The notes beneath the pieces are model-generated. The model saw only the letters and a list, made by a program, of their open reading frames with translations, did not search any database and was not told the origin of the DNA. The translations under genes were made by a program, and so were the position numbers. Source: Candidatus Zixiibacteriota bacterium (lineage in GTDB: Bacteria > Zixibacteria > MSB-5A5 > GN15 > FEB-12). Taken from it: DNA of 26,858 nucleotides. Below, in pieces: positions 8,815 to 16,146 of this stretch. The DNA is taken from NCBI GenBank assembly GCA_030591625.1, contig JAUVAR010000003.1, positions 1-26,858 on the forward strand. The letters run 5' to 3'. Numbering within the stretch: position 1 is the stretch's first letter; each line of letters begins with the position of its first letter.

Positions 8815-9813
8815 ATGAAGAAAAATATACTTATCGCCTTATTAACTTATTGGTTTCTTGCAGGTCAAATTTCTGCACAAACAGTTGATTCTGTTGATGC
8901 AGTAGAAATTACATATAAGTTTGCAGTTGGTCCTCTGATTGAGACAGGGTTTGGCAAAACAGATTACACACTGGAAAGTGATTTCTTTGCAGATGACAAT
9001 TCTTTAATGACAATTAAAAGTCAACTTGATTTCCCAACAGATTTCACGTCAATTGGTGGTCAATTTCGATTTACCAAAATGAAAGATAATCGTACCAATC
9101 TTATGTTTGGTACAAAAGTCTCAGCGGGGATTACTGCTCCCAGAGGCCCAATGACTGATCGGGATTGGACAAATGGGTTTGAGTTTTCATCAACAGAATC
9201 AAGTATGGAAGCCTGGTCGATTAGAGTTGGAGTAGATCTGGCCGGAAGGATAAATGGTCTGAAAGAGAATGGCCTCTTTTGGGTTGCAGGCTTTCAACTC
9301 GAGCGATATTCGTTTGATATGATCGATTTGACTGGTTGGCAAATAGACAGTACCGGAGAAACATTGACTGGCTCTCTTGATTATCCGGTTGGGGCTTATG
9401 AAGTAACATGGAGTATGCCCTATTTTGGATTGATGGCTCATAAGGTTGGGAAAAACAACTCACTTAATATCAAGGGTGGTCTTGGGATGGTAATGATGTC
9501 TGATCAGGATTACCATATCCTTAGAGATTTCACTACCAAATCAAGTGGTACAGGTTATGGTATTATTGGTGAAGCTGATTATATGTATAGGATTCCAATT
9601 GGTGCCAGCGAACGTTCAGTCAAGTTTGGCCTGTCAGCATCATTTAAGATGACCAAAGTAAAAACAACTGAGTCGTGGGTTTATTATTCGGAGGGTGACC
9701 CTTCAGACGATACTCGGGTACCTGGGGATGTTGGGATTGTAATAAAGGGCATTCCACATGAGGTGAAGATGACTCGATTTTTTATCGGGTTGCAGTTAGA
9801 ATACGAATTGTAG
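8815..9813 (+). CDS. predicted outer-membrane beta-barrel protein, second of a tandem pair
   Basis: This 332-aa protein has the signal peptide MKKNILIALLTYWFLAGQISAQ, with GGAG before the ATG. It is a clear paralogue of the preceding gene across its full length, including the same closing strand GIPHEVKMTRFFIGLQLEYEL. The 75-nt gap contains no clear promoter or terminator, so co-transcription is likely. The variable parts are the segments after ETGFG and around residues 170-185, which would be loops. The role is unknown. The pair could be surface proteins with different exposed loops; this is inference. Confidence 0.65.
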   Translation: MKKNILIALLTYWFLAGQISAQTVDSVDAVEITYKFAVGPLIETGFGKTDYTLESDFFADDNSLMTIKSQLDFPTDFTSIGGQFRFTKMKDNRTNLMFGTKVSAGITAPRGPMTDRDWTNGFEFSSTESSMEAWSIRVGVDLAGRINGLKENGLFWVAGFQLERYSFDMIDLTGWQIDSTGETLTGSLDYPVGAYEVTWSMPYFGLMAHKVGKNNSLNIKGGLGMVMMSDQDYHILRDFTTKSSGTGYGIIGEADYMYRIPIGASERSVKFGLSASFKMTKVKTTESWVYYSEGDPSDDTRVPGDVGIVIKGIPHEVKMTRFFIGLQLEYEL

Positions 9814-9997
9814 GCGATTTGTATTTCTCAAAAATCTGTTTCATTTGTTTCAATGCGAACAGCTTTGAAACGGGTCTGGTTTCAATTTGAAAAAATAGAA
9901 GACAGAGCTGTCTCAAGCGGCAGGTTTGGTAAATTTGAAAATGGTGGTAACAAAGGGGAGACTACTGTTTTAAATAAAAAAACGATTATTTGCAGTT
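9814..9997. other. gene-free stretch upstream of the sigma-54 promoter
   Basis: No credible gene is present. It contains three GTTTCAA/TTGAAAC repeats (9847-9885, listed separately), a short GACAG-AG-CTGTC palindrome near 9901-9912, and an AT-rich stretch just before the promoter. It could carry enhancer sites for an RpoN activator; this is inference. Confidence 0.5.
9847..9885. repeat. three alternating GTTTCAA/TTGAAAC repeats, possible activator sites
   Basis: GTTTCAA (9847-9853), TTGAAAC (9865-9871) and GTTTCAA (9879-9885) form overlapping inverted repeats. They lie 139-177 nt before the predicted start of the RNA at 10024, the usual distance for enhancer sites of RpoN-dependent activators. 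A further GTTTCAA occurs at 7631-7637. The 7-mer is AT-rich, so chance is possible. Confidence 0.3.
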
Positions 9998-10013
9998 TGG
10001 CACGAAAGTTACA
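9998..10013 (+). promoter_or_regulatory. sigma-54 (-24/-12) promoter candidate for the leader RNA
   Basis: The site reads TGGCACG-AAAG-TTACA. The -24 half matches the RpoN consensus perfectly. The -12 half has TTAC for TTGC, with correct spacing. The predicted start is near 10024. What follows is a GC-richer, highly structured stretch with no gene. Confidence 0.55.
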
Positions 10014-10023
10014 TATAACATAA

Positions 10024-10239
10024 GCAGAACCCAAAGGGGGGCGATCCAAGGATGGAGTTATTGCCAAAGTCTTTAAAAGTAAGGGCTGCTTAACAACGGG
10101 GCGACCAAGGCATAGAGGGAACTTCGATCCAGAAAGAGCGACTGTAGTGTTCGCTCGGGGGGGACGTCGTTGTAAACCGGCGGAAAGTTTACAACGAATA
10201 CGTTACAAGAAAGCAGTCTGGAAACAGGCTGTTTTTTTT
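10024..10239 (+). ncRNA. structured RNA candidate (leader/attenuator or small RNA), unknown class
   Basis: This is a roughly 216-nt predicted transcript from the -24/-12 promoter to a U-tract terminator. Visible stems are GGCGAT/ATTGCC (10040-10065, one G-U), GAGCGA/TCGCTC (10136-10156) and a perfect 10-bp CGTTGTAAAC/GTTTACAACG (10168-10196). A motif is repeated 60 nt apart: GGGGGCGATCCAAGG (10037-10051) and CGGGGCGACCAAGG (10097-10110). GGA triplets sit in the loop of the third stem and in the terminator loop. I checked it by eye for the core motifs of the c-di-GMP-I, cobalamin, TPP, FMN, SAM-I and glycine riboswitches and of SRP, RNase P and tmRNA, and found none; parts resemble the c-di-AMP (ydaO) core only loosely. 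It could attenuate the glycosyltransferase gene downstream or act alone. Base composition and stems suggest an RNA, not a protein. Confidence 0.5.
10212..10239 (+). terminator. intrinsic terminator ending the structured RNA
   Basis: The stem CAGTCTG (10214-10220) / CAGGCTG (10225-10231), with a GAAA tetraloop and one G-U pair, is followed by eight T (10232-10239). It lies 82 nt before the glycosyltransferase start, as expected for an attenuator or for the end of a free-standing RNA. Confidence 0.8.
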
Positions 10240-10321
10240 GTCAAATTTCCAGTTACTCGCATCGTTCGGCCGATAGATATGTATAAGAAACAGGTTCGGA
10301 CAAGGAACCCCTTTGGAAAAT

Positions 10322-11395
10322 ATGATGAGCAGAACAATAGCATACAATACCAGTCCTATCGATCAAGTTGGGTCAAATAAATCCGATTCAATCCTGATTG
10401 TACCTACAGCTGAAAATCAAGCAGGCAGTGACTTCTCTGCTTTGGCTGATTCCGCTCGTGGTCATGGTCTGAAAGTAGGAGTGCTAAACAATCAGCATGG
10501 CAGCAAAGCCAAAACTAGCTTTCTGGCTCGGATTCGACAAATTATACGATTGTTCCCTCATTTTGGGACAATTCATATAATTGCAAGCGATACAAAATCT
10601 TTCTGGTCGGGAGTTATTCCTCTTATTCTTACTGCGAGATTCTTTTCAAGGCGAATACTACTGACCTTTGAAACTGCTATACCGGAAGACTTCTTCTCAA
10701 AATATTCAAGATTTGCTTTTCCATTCTTGAAACTTGTCGATTCTCTCCATGTCCAAACAACCTGGAGTGCAGGAGTATTTTTGAAGCATAATCTTGATGT
10801 AAAAGTGCTTTCATTCCCGGTAGATGTAAAAGCGTTAAAATTCAAACAGGCCGGTAGATTTCAACCACGTATTATTTGTGATCGAACTTTGAATGACGCC
10901 AACAATATCCTTTGTCTTTTGAAGGCATTTGTTTTTGTAAAGCAAAAATACCCAAGAGCAGAGTTAGTGCTTAGTGGTACTGGTCCTCGTCGCGTACCAC
11001 TTAGTAAATATATTGCCGAAGAACAGATTCATGGAATCGAGTTTATGGATGAGTCTGAGATGACAATAGGAAGTTCGGTTTGGGATGATGCTGATGTGTA
11101 TGTAAATCCTTCGACTATAGACAGATTCCCGATCTCAATATCTCATGCTTTTGCGCTTGGTCTGCCGGTTGTAACAACCGATGCCGGGGCAATCACTGAA
11201 GTGGTCCTTGACCGTGTGAACGGTATGGTTTTAGCGGTTAATGATTGTGTTGGCATGGCTGAACGTATTATTGAATTGATAGAGAATGAAAACCTGGTTG
11301 CTGCTTTGACAGCTCATGCAAGAGCAGATATTGAAGTTCAGTCAGTTGAAACATTAGCTCGTTCCTGGAATGATTTCTACCGTCTGCATCCTTGA
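10322..11395 (+). CDS. GT-B glycosyltransferase, family 4-like
   Basis: This 357-aa cytoplasmic enzyme probably transfers a sugar from a nucleotide donor during polysaccharide or glycoconjugate synthesis. The C-terminal Rossmann domain has the family-1/4 layout: AELVLSGTGPRR, then GIEFMDESEM, then the donor-binding region WDDADVYVNPSTIDRFPISISHAFALGLPVVTTDAGAITEVV. The usual EX7E pair is not kept. The position of the second Glu (normally in an EAMA-like block) is His in SHAFALG, and the first is Asp-Arg. Activity may differ. ATG at 10322 or 10325 is chosen over an in-frame TTG at 10313; GGAAAA precedes it. It lies behind the sigma-54 RNA and its terminator. It could belong to an exopolysaccharide system tied to PEP-CTERM sorting; this is inference from context only. 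Confidence 0.8.
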   Translation: MMSRTIAYNTSPIDQVGSNKSDSILIVPTAENQAGSDFSALADSARGHGLKVGVLNNQHGSKAKTSFLARIRQIIRLFPHFGTIHIIASDTKSFWSGVIPLILTARFFSRRILLTFETAIPEDFFSKYSRFAFPFLKLVDSLHVQTTWSAGVFLKHNLDVKVLSFPVDVKALKFKQAGRFQPRIICDRTLNDANNILCLLKAFVFVKQKYPRAELVLSGTGPRRVPLSKYIAEEQIHGIEFMDESEMTIGSSVWDDADVYVNPSTIDRFPISISHAFALGLPVVTTDAGAITEVVLDRVNGMVLAVNDCVGMAERIIELIENENLVAALTAHARADIEVQSVETLARSWNDFYRLHP

Positions 11396-11449
11396 TGCTA
11401 TCATCGTCTGATTTTTATATCACATTCTGATTTCTAATACACTTACCGA

Positions 11450-11479
11450 TTGCACTAAGATCGGATAGTGTAGTATATT
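11450..11479 (+). promoter_or_regulatory. promoter candidate giving a leaderless nuclease mRNA
   Basis: TTGCAC (11450-11455), an 18-nt spacer, and TATATT (11474-11479). A start 7 nt after the -10 falls on the A of the ATG at 11486. No Shine-Dalgarno sequence precedes that ATG, so translation is probably leaderless. Confidence 0.45.
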
Positions 11480-11485
11480 CCATTC

Positions 11486-12712
11486 ATGGGAGACACATAT
11501 AGTAACAGCAGGCTCGGTCAGTTCTCCAACTGTCCGAGGCGGTATAAGTTTTCCTACATTGATAAGATTGATGTGGGTGACAAGACTGATGCCAATCGCA
11601 TGATGGGAGATCTTATACACAAAGAGTTGCATCGTGCTTACCAGCTTGGCGCAGATGATGTCCTCTATCCACTCAAAGATATGTTGCGGGGTTACAAAGA
11701 GGCGTGGGAAAAGCCTGGTGTTGAAAATATTGAGGTCGGCTCAGAATATCATACTGTTGAAGATTATATCGGGATGGGTGAGAAGATGCTCACTGAGTAT
11801 TACGAAAAGTTCCAGCCTTTCAATGATACAAAATTGATTGGGGCTGAAATGAGAATTCGGTTTACTCTTGAGGGTACACCTTTCAAATTCACGGGGTTCA
11901 TTGATAGATTATCCAAACGATCAGACGGGGTTGTTGAGATTATTGATTATAAGACTGGTAAGCATCTACCAAAAGGTCCGCGCGATAGTGCTTTCTTTGA
12001 TCAAATGGCTCTATATCAGTTGGGTGTCCTACAAGAGTATCCTCAGTTTGAACGGATTGAGGTAGTACAGTATTTTCTTAAATTCGGTGAAGAGATAAGA
12101 TATACGATCCGTGAGGATGAGTTGGATGAGTACATTGAGATCGTAAGACAAAAAGTACTCGCTATCAAGCAGGCCGAAAAGTTAGACAACTTTCCAACTG
12201 TTGAAAAATTTTGTGCGTGGTGTGATTTTGAAAAACTTTGTCCGGCTCGCAGACATCGTTATATGCTTGAGGTTGAAGAAGGGAACAAAACCGAAGAGAT
12301 TGCTACGGCTGAATTAGCCTCTGAATTGGCGGGACGTTTTATTGATCTTGATGCTCGCTACAAAGAGCTCGGTAATGAAAAAGATGCGTTGCGGGATGAC
12401 TTGATAAGAGTAGCCGGTGAGCTTGGGCTTGAAAAAATCATGAGTGAGAAAGCAGATGTCTCGATAAAGGGTGGAATCAAGCGGGAGTTCCCATCGAAAT
12501 CGCGAGACCGTGATTCATTTGTAAGGCTTTCTCAACTTGCGCGAGAATGGCAGCTTGATGAATGTTTTGCGCTTGATGTACGGGCTCTGATGAAAGAGTA
12601 TTTTGAAAAAGGGCGACTACCCGATGACAAACTAAAATTGCTCGAAGAATTCGTAGCCGAGAAAATATCTCATACTGTCCGGGTGGTAAAGCCTAAAAAG
12701 AAAGAGAAATAA
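11486..12712 (+). CDS. PD-(D/E)XK nuclease with Fe-S cysteines (AddB/Cas4/RecB-like, PF12705 type)
   Basis: This 408-aa DNA exonuclease-like protein has the start SNSRLGQFSNCPRRYKFSYI, the standard entry of the RecB/AddB/Cas4 nuclease domain. Motifs are GDLIHKELH (H45), GFIDRL (D140), EIIDYKTGK (E151, D154, K156) and the QMALYQLG helix (Q173, Y177). Cys16 with C243-X2-C246-X5-C252 makes the four-Cys Fe-S staple. After about residue 270 comes a Glu/Lys-rich helical tail ending in KPKKKEK. There is no helicase domain and no cas gene or spacer array nearby, so it is stand-alone. It could work with an unlinked helicase in repair or act on phage DNA; neither is shown here. The gene ends at a bidirectional terminator. 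Confidence 0.87.
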   Translation: MGDTYSNSRLGQFSNCPRRYKFSYIDKIDVGDKTDANRMMGDLIHKELHRAYQLGADDVLYPLKDMLRGYKEAWEKPGVENIEVGSEYHTVEDYIGMGEKMLTEYYEKFQPFNDTKLIGAEMRIRFTLEGTPFKFTGFIDRLSKRSDGVVEIIDYKTGKHLPKGPRDSAFFDQMALYQLGVLQEYPQFERIEVVQYFLKFGEEIRYTIREDELDEYIEIVRQKVLAIKQAEKLDNFPTVEKFCAWCDFEKLCPARRHRYMLEVEEGNKTEEIATAELASELAGRFIDLDARYKELGNEKDALRDDLIRVAGELGLEKIMSEKADVSIKGGIKREFPSKSRDRDSFVRLSQLAREWQLDECFALDVRALMKEYFEKGRLPDDKLKLLEEFVAEKISHTVRVVKPKKKEK

Positions 12713-12714
12713 AA

Positions 12715-12744
12715 AACCCAACTTAAATTAAGTCGGGTTTTTTT
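12715..12744. terminator. bidirectional intrinsic terminator
   Basis: AACCCAACTTAA pairs with TTAAGTCGGGTT (one A-C mismatch), flanked by an A-run on the left and seven T on the right. It separates the converging nuclease (+) and cohesin-like (-) genes. Confidence 0.8.
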
Positions 12745-12795
12745 CTGATCTGTTTGTCCCTCTGGCTACCGCCCTCTGGGATTATCGTGCAGAAT

Positions 12796-13353
12796 CTATT
12801 TTGATTGTTTTATAACGAAGGCAGGATAGATAGTCCTTTTCTTCATGTCTTTAATCTTAGTTGAATCACCTTGTACAGAGTCTGCGATAATTTCCAGGAT
12901 ATTGTTTGGATTGGTTGTAGTCGTATCAACTTTCAAATTCTTAATCGGTTCATCGATTATTGATGATACAAAAATTGTAGCAAGCCGTCCCTTCCCGGGA
13001 GAGAGTGTTTTTCCACTCGCGGTAAGAGATGCCATCATACCCAGGGTTACACACTGAATTGAAGTGTCTGCTCGAAAGGCAAGTCTCGAAAAGTGTTCGA
13101 CTCGTCCACCCGTAAAGATGCATGAATCGGCGACGATTCGATTGAGGCCAGCTTTCATTTTGAGTGGAACCGACATCGCAATAACATTTTCGTCATTAAA
13201 GTAGGAAATATGTATTGACCAGTTCAGGTCATCAATTTTAGTGACTTCGGCCCAGACAGTATCAACTGCTCCGAAGTGGTCGGTTTGTGCTATTGACGCT
13301 ACCGGCATAAATAGGGCAACGAGAATTATAACAGACTTTAGTTTATATGTCAT
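12796..13353 (-). CDS. exported hypothetical protein, possible cohesin-like fold
   Basis: This 185-aa protein has the signal peptide MTYKLKSVIILVALFMPVASIAQ. The start at 13353 is chosen over 13383 because GGAGGAAGA lies directly before it. The body (residues about 25-140) runs as short beta strands with VPLKM...RIVADSCIFTGGRVEHFSRLAFRAD, CVTLGMMAS, and LSPGKGRLATIFVSS. The PGxGxLATIxF-like strand and the order of strands recall cohesin-type beta-sandwich modules, but no signature residue proves it. It lies 75 nt after the TPR lipoprotein gene on the same strand, so they probably form an operon. If cohesin-like, it could bind dockerin repeats such as the one at 625-2703; this is inference. 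Otherwise it remains a periplasmic protein of unknown function. Confidence 0.55.
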   Translation of the reverse strand: MTYKLKSVIILVALFMPVASIAQTDHFGAVDTVWAEVTKIDDLNWSIHISYFNDENVIAMSVPLKMKAGLNRIVADSCIFTGGRVEHFSRLAFRADTSIQCVTLGMMASLTASGKTLSPGKGRLATIFVSSIIDEPIKNLKVDTTTTNPNNILEIIADSVQGDSTKIKDMKKRTIYPAFVIKQSK

Positions 13354-13428
13354 TCTTCCTCCAACAGGTGCTTTATCTTTCATTGTTTCTACATTCAGAT
13401 ATCGGTAAAGATCCTGACTTTCGTTACT

Positions 13429-14898
13429 TTATCTAATTTCATTCATTGAGGCTCTCAAACTGGCAAGCAAAGAATCAGCTTTAAGTTTGTTATCTAACTC
13501 AAGGGTATAAATTCTGGCTGCTGCAATATTTGCCCTTTGGCCAACTTCTGAACGAGTAAATCGATTGAAAATCTCTTCAAGGGTAAGGGCTGCAGTTTCC
13601 CAATCTCTCTTAATCCTATATAGTTCAGCCTTGTACGAGAGCGCGGCCGCTTCTTTGATAGTACCGGTAGCCTGAGTCGCAATTAAATCGTAATGGCTAC
13701 TTGCTTTGTTGTACCATATTTCGGCAGTTTGAGGTCTGTTTTTATCTTTGTAATGCTTGGCAATATGAAGAAAAATTGCCATCGCTTCGTTAGATGCACC
13801 AAAATTGTCAATTAGGAAGCGGTACTCAGTTTCTGCTCTGTCCCAGTTTCCTTCCATTTCAAAAGTTTGCCCTTTTAGATGTTGGGCCGATGGAATTGAC
13901 TTCATGATACGAGGAAATTGCCGGTCAAGTTCAATAAGCATCTGCCTCGAATCACGATATTTATTTTGTTTAAAATATATTCTTGCTTTGTCGATCATGA
14001 TTGATGCAAGTACAAGTGAGTCCTTGGCAGCGAGATTTGATTCAACACTATTGTAGGCAGCTAAAGCCTTATCATATTTTTTTAGACCACGATTTAAAAT
14101 TCCGGCAATTCTTAGTTGAGCAGCCTGATATATTTCGCCTGTTGAATCGACCATCTTTTCAATATAGCTGATAGCTTCTGTATATTGATTGTCCATTTCA
14201 AACAAACGAGCCAGGTTCGCTCCTGAGGTGATCGAAAGTTTGGTGTTTGGAAAATCGTTGGCGATCTTCTCGTAGTATTCATTCGCAAAGGTGAAGCGTT
14301 TGGCGGCAATTGCATCATCACCGATTCTTTTTGAAACAGTATAAAGGTGCAGGGGCATGTTGAACACATGTATAATGATCTCACCCTGTTGATCTGTCGG
14401 GGGATAGAAATTTACCGCTGCAATATCGTAAATTGCCTGACAACTGTCCCAGTTACCGTTTGCCTGCAAGGCTCTACCAAGATTATAATATGCCGACATC
14501 AATTCAACTTTAGGTAGGCGTATGCGAGCCATTAGTTCTTCTATGCCTGTAATGCAATTATTGTAATTGCCTGCTGCAAAATAGTACTGGGTTGATTTTG
14601 TTATAGATTGGAAAGTTATCTGTTCAATCTGACGATATTCGTCGGGGAAATCTTCCGCAGAAACAGATTCTAAAGCCTCATAACAAGCCTGTACGAGCTT
14701 TGTTATATTATTGCCAAGAACTGTGATAGATTCTTTTGATCTCAGTTCTGGCTTCAATTGAAAATCGCGAGTTGTTCGATCTATCTCAAAGGAGAGTTGT
14801 TCTAATTTATAGCGGTATTGTACCGCTCGGTTATCTGAGCAGGAAACGATAATACTTACAATTAGTAATAGTGCGATCACTACTGATCTATGTTTCAT
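13429..14898 (-). CDS. TPR-repeat lipoprotein
   Basis: This 489-aa protein is predicted to be a lipoprotein. The signal peptide MKHRSVVIALLLIVSIIVSC ends in IVSC, a lipobox. From about residue 90 to the end it is built of helical pairs of the TPR type, for example YYNLGRALQANGNWDSCQAIYD, FANEYYEKIANDFPNTK, AAQLRIAGILNRGLKKYDKALAAYN and AETEYRFLIDNFGASNEAM. Such proteins serve as scaffolds in envelope assembly or transport (like YfgC/BamD-type TPR proteins), but no specific partner can be named. The ribosome site is weak. It is followed by the small exported protein at 12796-13353, with which it probably shares an mRNA. Confidence 0.78.
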   Translation of the reverse strand: MKHRSVVIALLLIVSIIVSCSDNRAVQYRYKLEQLSFEIDRTTRDFQLKPELRSKESITVLGNNITKLVQACYEALESVSAEDFPDEYRQIEQITFQSITKSTQYYFAAGNYNNCITGIEELMARIRLPKVELMSAYYNLGRALQANGNWDSCQAIYDIAAVNFYPPTDQQGEIIIHVFNMPLHLYTVSKRIGDDAIAAKRFTFANEYYEKIANDFPNTKLSITSGANLARLFEMDNQYTEAISYIEKMVDSTGEIYQAAQLRIAGILNRGLKKYDKALAAYNSVESNLAAKDSLVLASIMIDKARIYFKQNKYRDSRQMLIELDRQFPRIMKSIPSAQHLKGQTFEMEGNWDRAETEYRFLIDNFGASNEAMAIFLHIAKHYKDKNRPQTAEIWYNKASSHYDLIATQATGTIKEAAALSYKAELYRIKRDWETAALTLEEIFNRFTRSEVGQRANIAAARIYTLELDNKLKADSLLASLRASMNEIR

Positions 14899-14977
14899 AA
14901 TAGTAACACATTTATGTTAGTGGTATTTCAAGATTCGTTAGCGGGAAATATACCCTTGATAAAGAAACGAGACAAGC

Positions 14978-15012
14978 AAAAGAAAAACGGCTGAACTTAA
15001 TTAGTTCAACCG
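14978..15012 (-). terminator. intrinsic terminator of the PEP-CTERM gene
   Basis: A 10-bp stem (14988-14997 with 15003-15012, one G-U) is followed on the minus strand by TTTTTCTTTT. It lies 26 nt after the stop codon of the PEP-CTERM gene and before the TPR gene, which therefore needs its own promoter. Confidence 0.8.
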
Positions 15013-15037
15013 CTTATATATCTAAATTTGTATTAAT

Positions 15038-15829
15038 TCAGGCTTGCTTGCGGAATTTTCTTACAATCCCAGCACCTGCCAGCCCTAATCCCAAAAGAAG
15101 CATTGAGGTCGGTTCTGGTACTGAAGAATATGATTTGTCGAGCCAGTCATTGCCACATCCAAGCACAACATGGAAATCGAGATTAGTGAAGTCTCCCAGA
15201 ACAGCTTTTGAGAATTTCAATTCCCAAACATAAGTATGACCGCTTCCACCCATAGGAAGATATGTTTCGTAGTCTTCTTCCATCCGAAGTGAGAATTCAG
15301 CATCCATGCCCTGAACCATTGAGGCAGTGCTTTTGTCAATTTCAAATGCCCCGGCTGCATTTCTTATTGCAGTATTGCCATAATAGGTGCCGTTGATATC
15401 GTCTTGGATTCCAGTCCAGCTCCCTGAGCCAACATTCCAAATTGAGGTAGTACCACTATTTCCAAAATCACCAAGATCTATAGCAAACCGATTAGTGCCG
15501 GTTCCAATGAAGAGATCTCCAAGCCGATATGATTCGTTCCAACCGGAGGAGTATGCGGTATGTCCAAACGAGTTGGCGAGAGCGAGATAGACATAATCGT
15601 CATCTTCAACTACTTGAAGACCTTCAATATCAAAACCTTCGCCACCTTCACCAAGGTTACCCGGTGAGGGCAGATGACCTATGTCGTAAGGATAATCATA
15701 TGGTGCCCAGTTATTATTATCATCAAAAGGAGTAGTACCATCAGTGAATACGTCGTCATAATAATAGTTGAATCCAAAGCAGTTTCCCGCTGCAAAGAAT
15801 ATCAAACAGGTCAAAATGGCAATGCGCAT
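15038..15829 (-). CDS. PEP-CTERM sorting-domain protein
   Basis: This 263-aa surface or exported protein is a predicted exosortase substrate. The signal peptide is MRIAILTCLIFFAAGNCFG. The C-terminus is textbook: SSVPEPTSMLLLGLGLAGAG, then a short IVRKFRKQA basic tail. The body is acidic and rich in Gly, Tyr, Asn and Asp (for example YYYDDVFTDG, GEGGEGFDIEG, LGDLFIGTG) with beta-strand pattern, and no known catalytic domain is seen. In the PEP-CTERM/exosortase system the C-terminal helix is cut at the PEP motif and the protein is delivered to the surface, often with exopolysaccharide. No exosortase gene is in the window. ATG at 15829 is preferred over GTG at 15832; AAGGATT precedes it. It has its own sigma-54 type promoter and its own terminator. 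Confidence 0.88.
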   Translation of the reverse strand: MRIAILTCLIFFAAGNCFGFNYYYDDVFTDGTTPFDDNNNWAPYDYPYDIGHLPSPGNLGEGGEGFDIEGLQVVEDDDYVYLALANSFGHTAYSSGWNESYRLGDLFIGTGTNRFAIDLGDFGNSGTTSIWNVGSGSWTGIQDDINGTYYGNTAIRNAAGAFEIDKSTASMVQGMDAEFSLRMEEDYETYLPMGGSGHTYVWELKFSKAVLGDFTNLDFHVVLGCGNDWLDKSYSSVPEPTSMLLLGLGLAGAGIVRKFRKQA

Positions 15830-15876
15830 CACTAAGAATCCTTTATATAATAAATAGAACTATTCATATATTACTA

Positions 15877-15892
15877 AGCAATAGTTGTGCCA
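15877..15892 (-). promoter_or_regulatory. sigma-54 (-24/-12) promoter candidate for the PEP-CTERM gene
   Basis: On the minus strand the site is TGGCACA-ACTA-TTGCT, the best match to the RpoN consensus in the window. The predicted start is near 15866, giving a 37-nt leader with its ribosome site. A perfect TGTTGC-T-GCAACA palindrome (15920-15932) lies about 54-66 nt upstream of the start. Confidence 0.75.
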
Positions 15893-16146
15893 TTTTTGAA
15901 CAGACTACTCCTTGGTTTATGTTGCTGCAACACAACAGGTTGAAAGCGTCGTAAAGGTTTAATTAATGATATCAATGATCGAAGTGGCAATCGGAGGCAT
16001 AATAGGTGCAAAGAATTGCGTGATTAGCTATTGGTTATATCTATAATAAAGGTCGAAAAATTAAGAAAAGTAGCTACTTGAATTACAAAATCAATACTAA
16101 TTCGTGGTTGATATCTTTATGGGGTAGTTCTTAAAAAGGGGAAATT
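15893..16146. other. intergenic region between the PEP-CTERM gene (-) and the phage portal gene (+)
   Basis: No gene is seen. It holds the palindrome at 15920-15932 and a -10-like TATAAT (16042-16047) facing the portal gene, without a convincing -35. AAGGGGAAATT just before 16147 is the portal ribosome site. This is the left edge of the phage module; I found no attachment-site repeat or integrase. Confidence 0.5.

Noticed and set aside
10024..10239. Assignment of the RNA to the c-di-GMP-I or c-di-AMP (ydaO) riboswitch class
   Set aside because: The required cores (GGCAAACC...GACGCAAAGCC; or the CCCGNCAGC...CUCG half) are not present; only short GGGGCGA-like pieces are similar.
10147..10380. 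Open frame of 77 codons over the structured RNA
   Set aside because: It runs through stems, a terminator and into the glycosyltransferase start, has a biased Arg/Lys composition and no good ribosome site.
11486..12712. The nuclease as Cas4 of a CRISPR system
   Set aside because: No repeat-spacer array and no other cas gene is in the window; the motif set is shared by AddB and RecB-family nucleases.
15893..16146. Left attachment site of the prophage
   Set aside because: No direct repeat, tRNA gene end or integrase was found, so a boundary cannot be supported.
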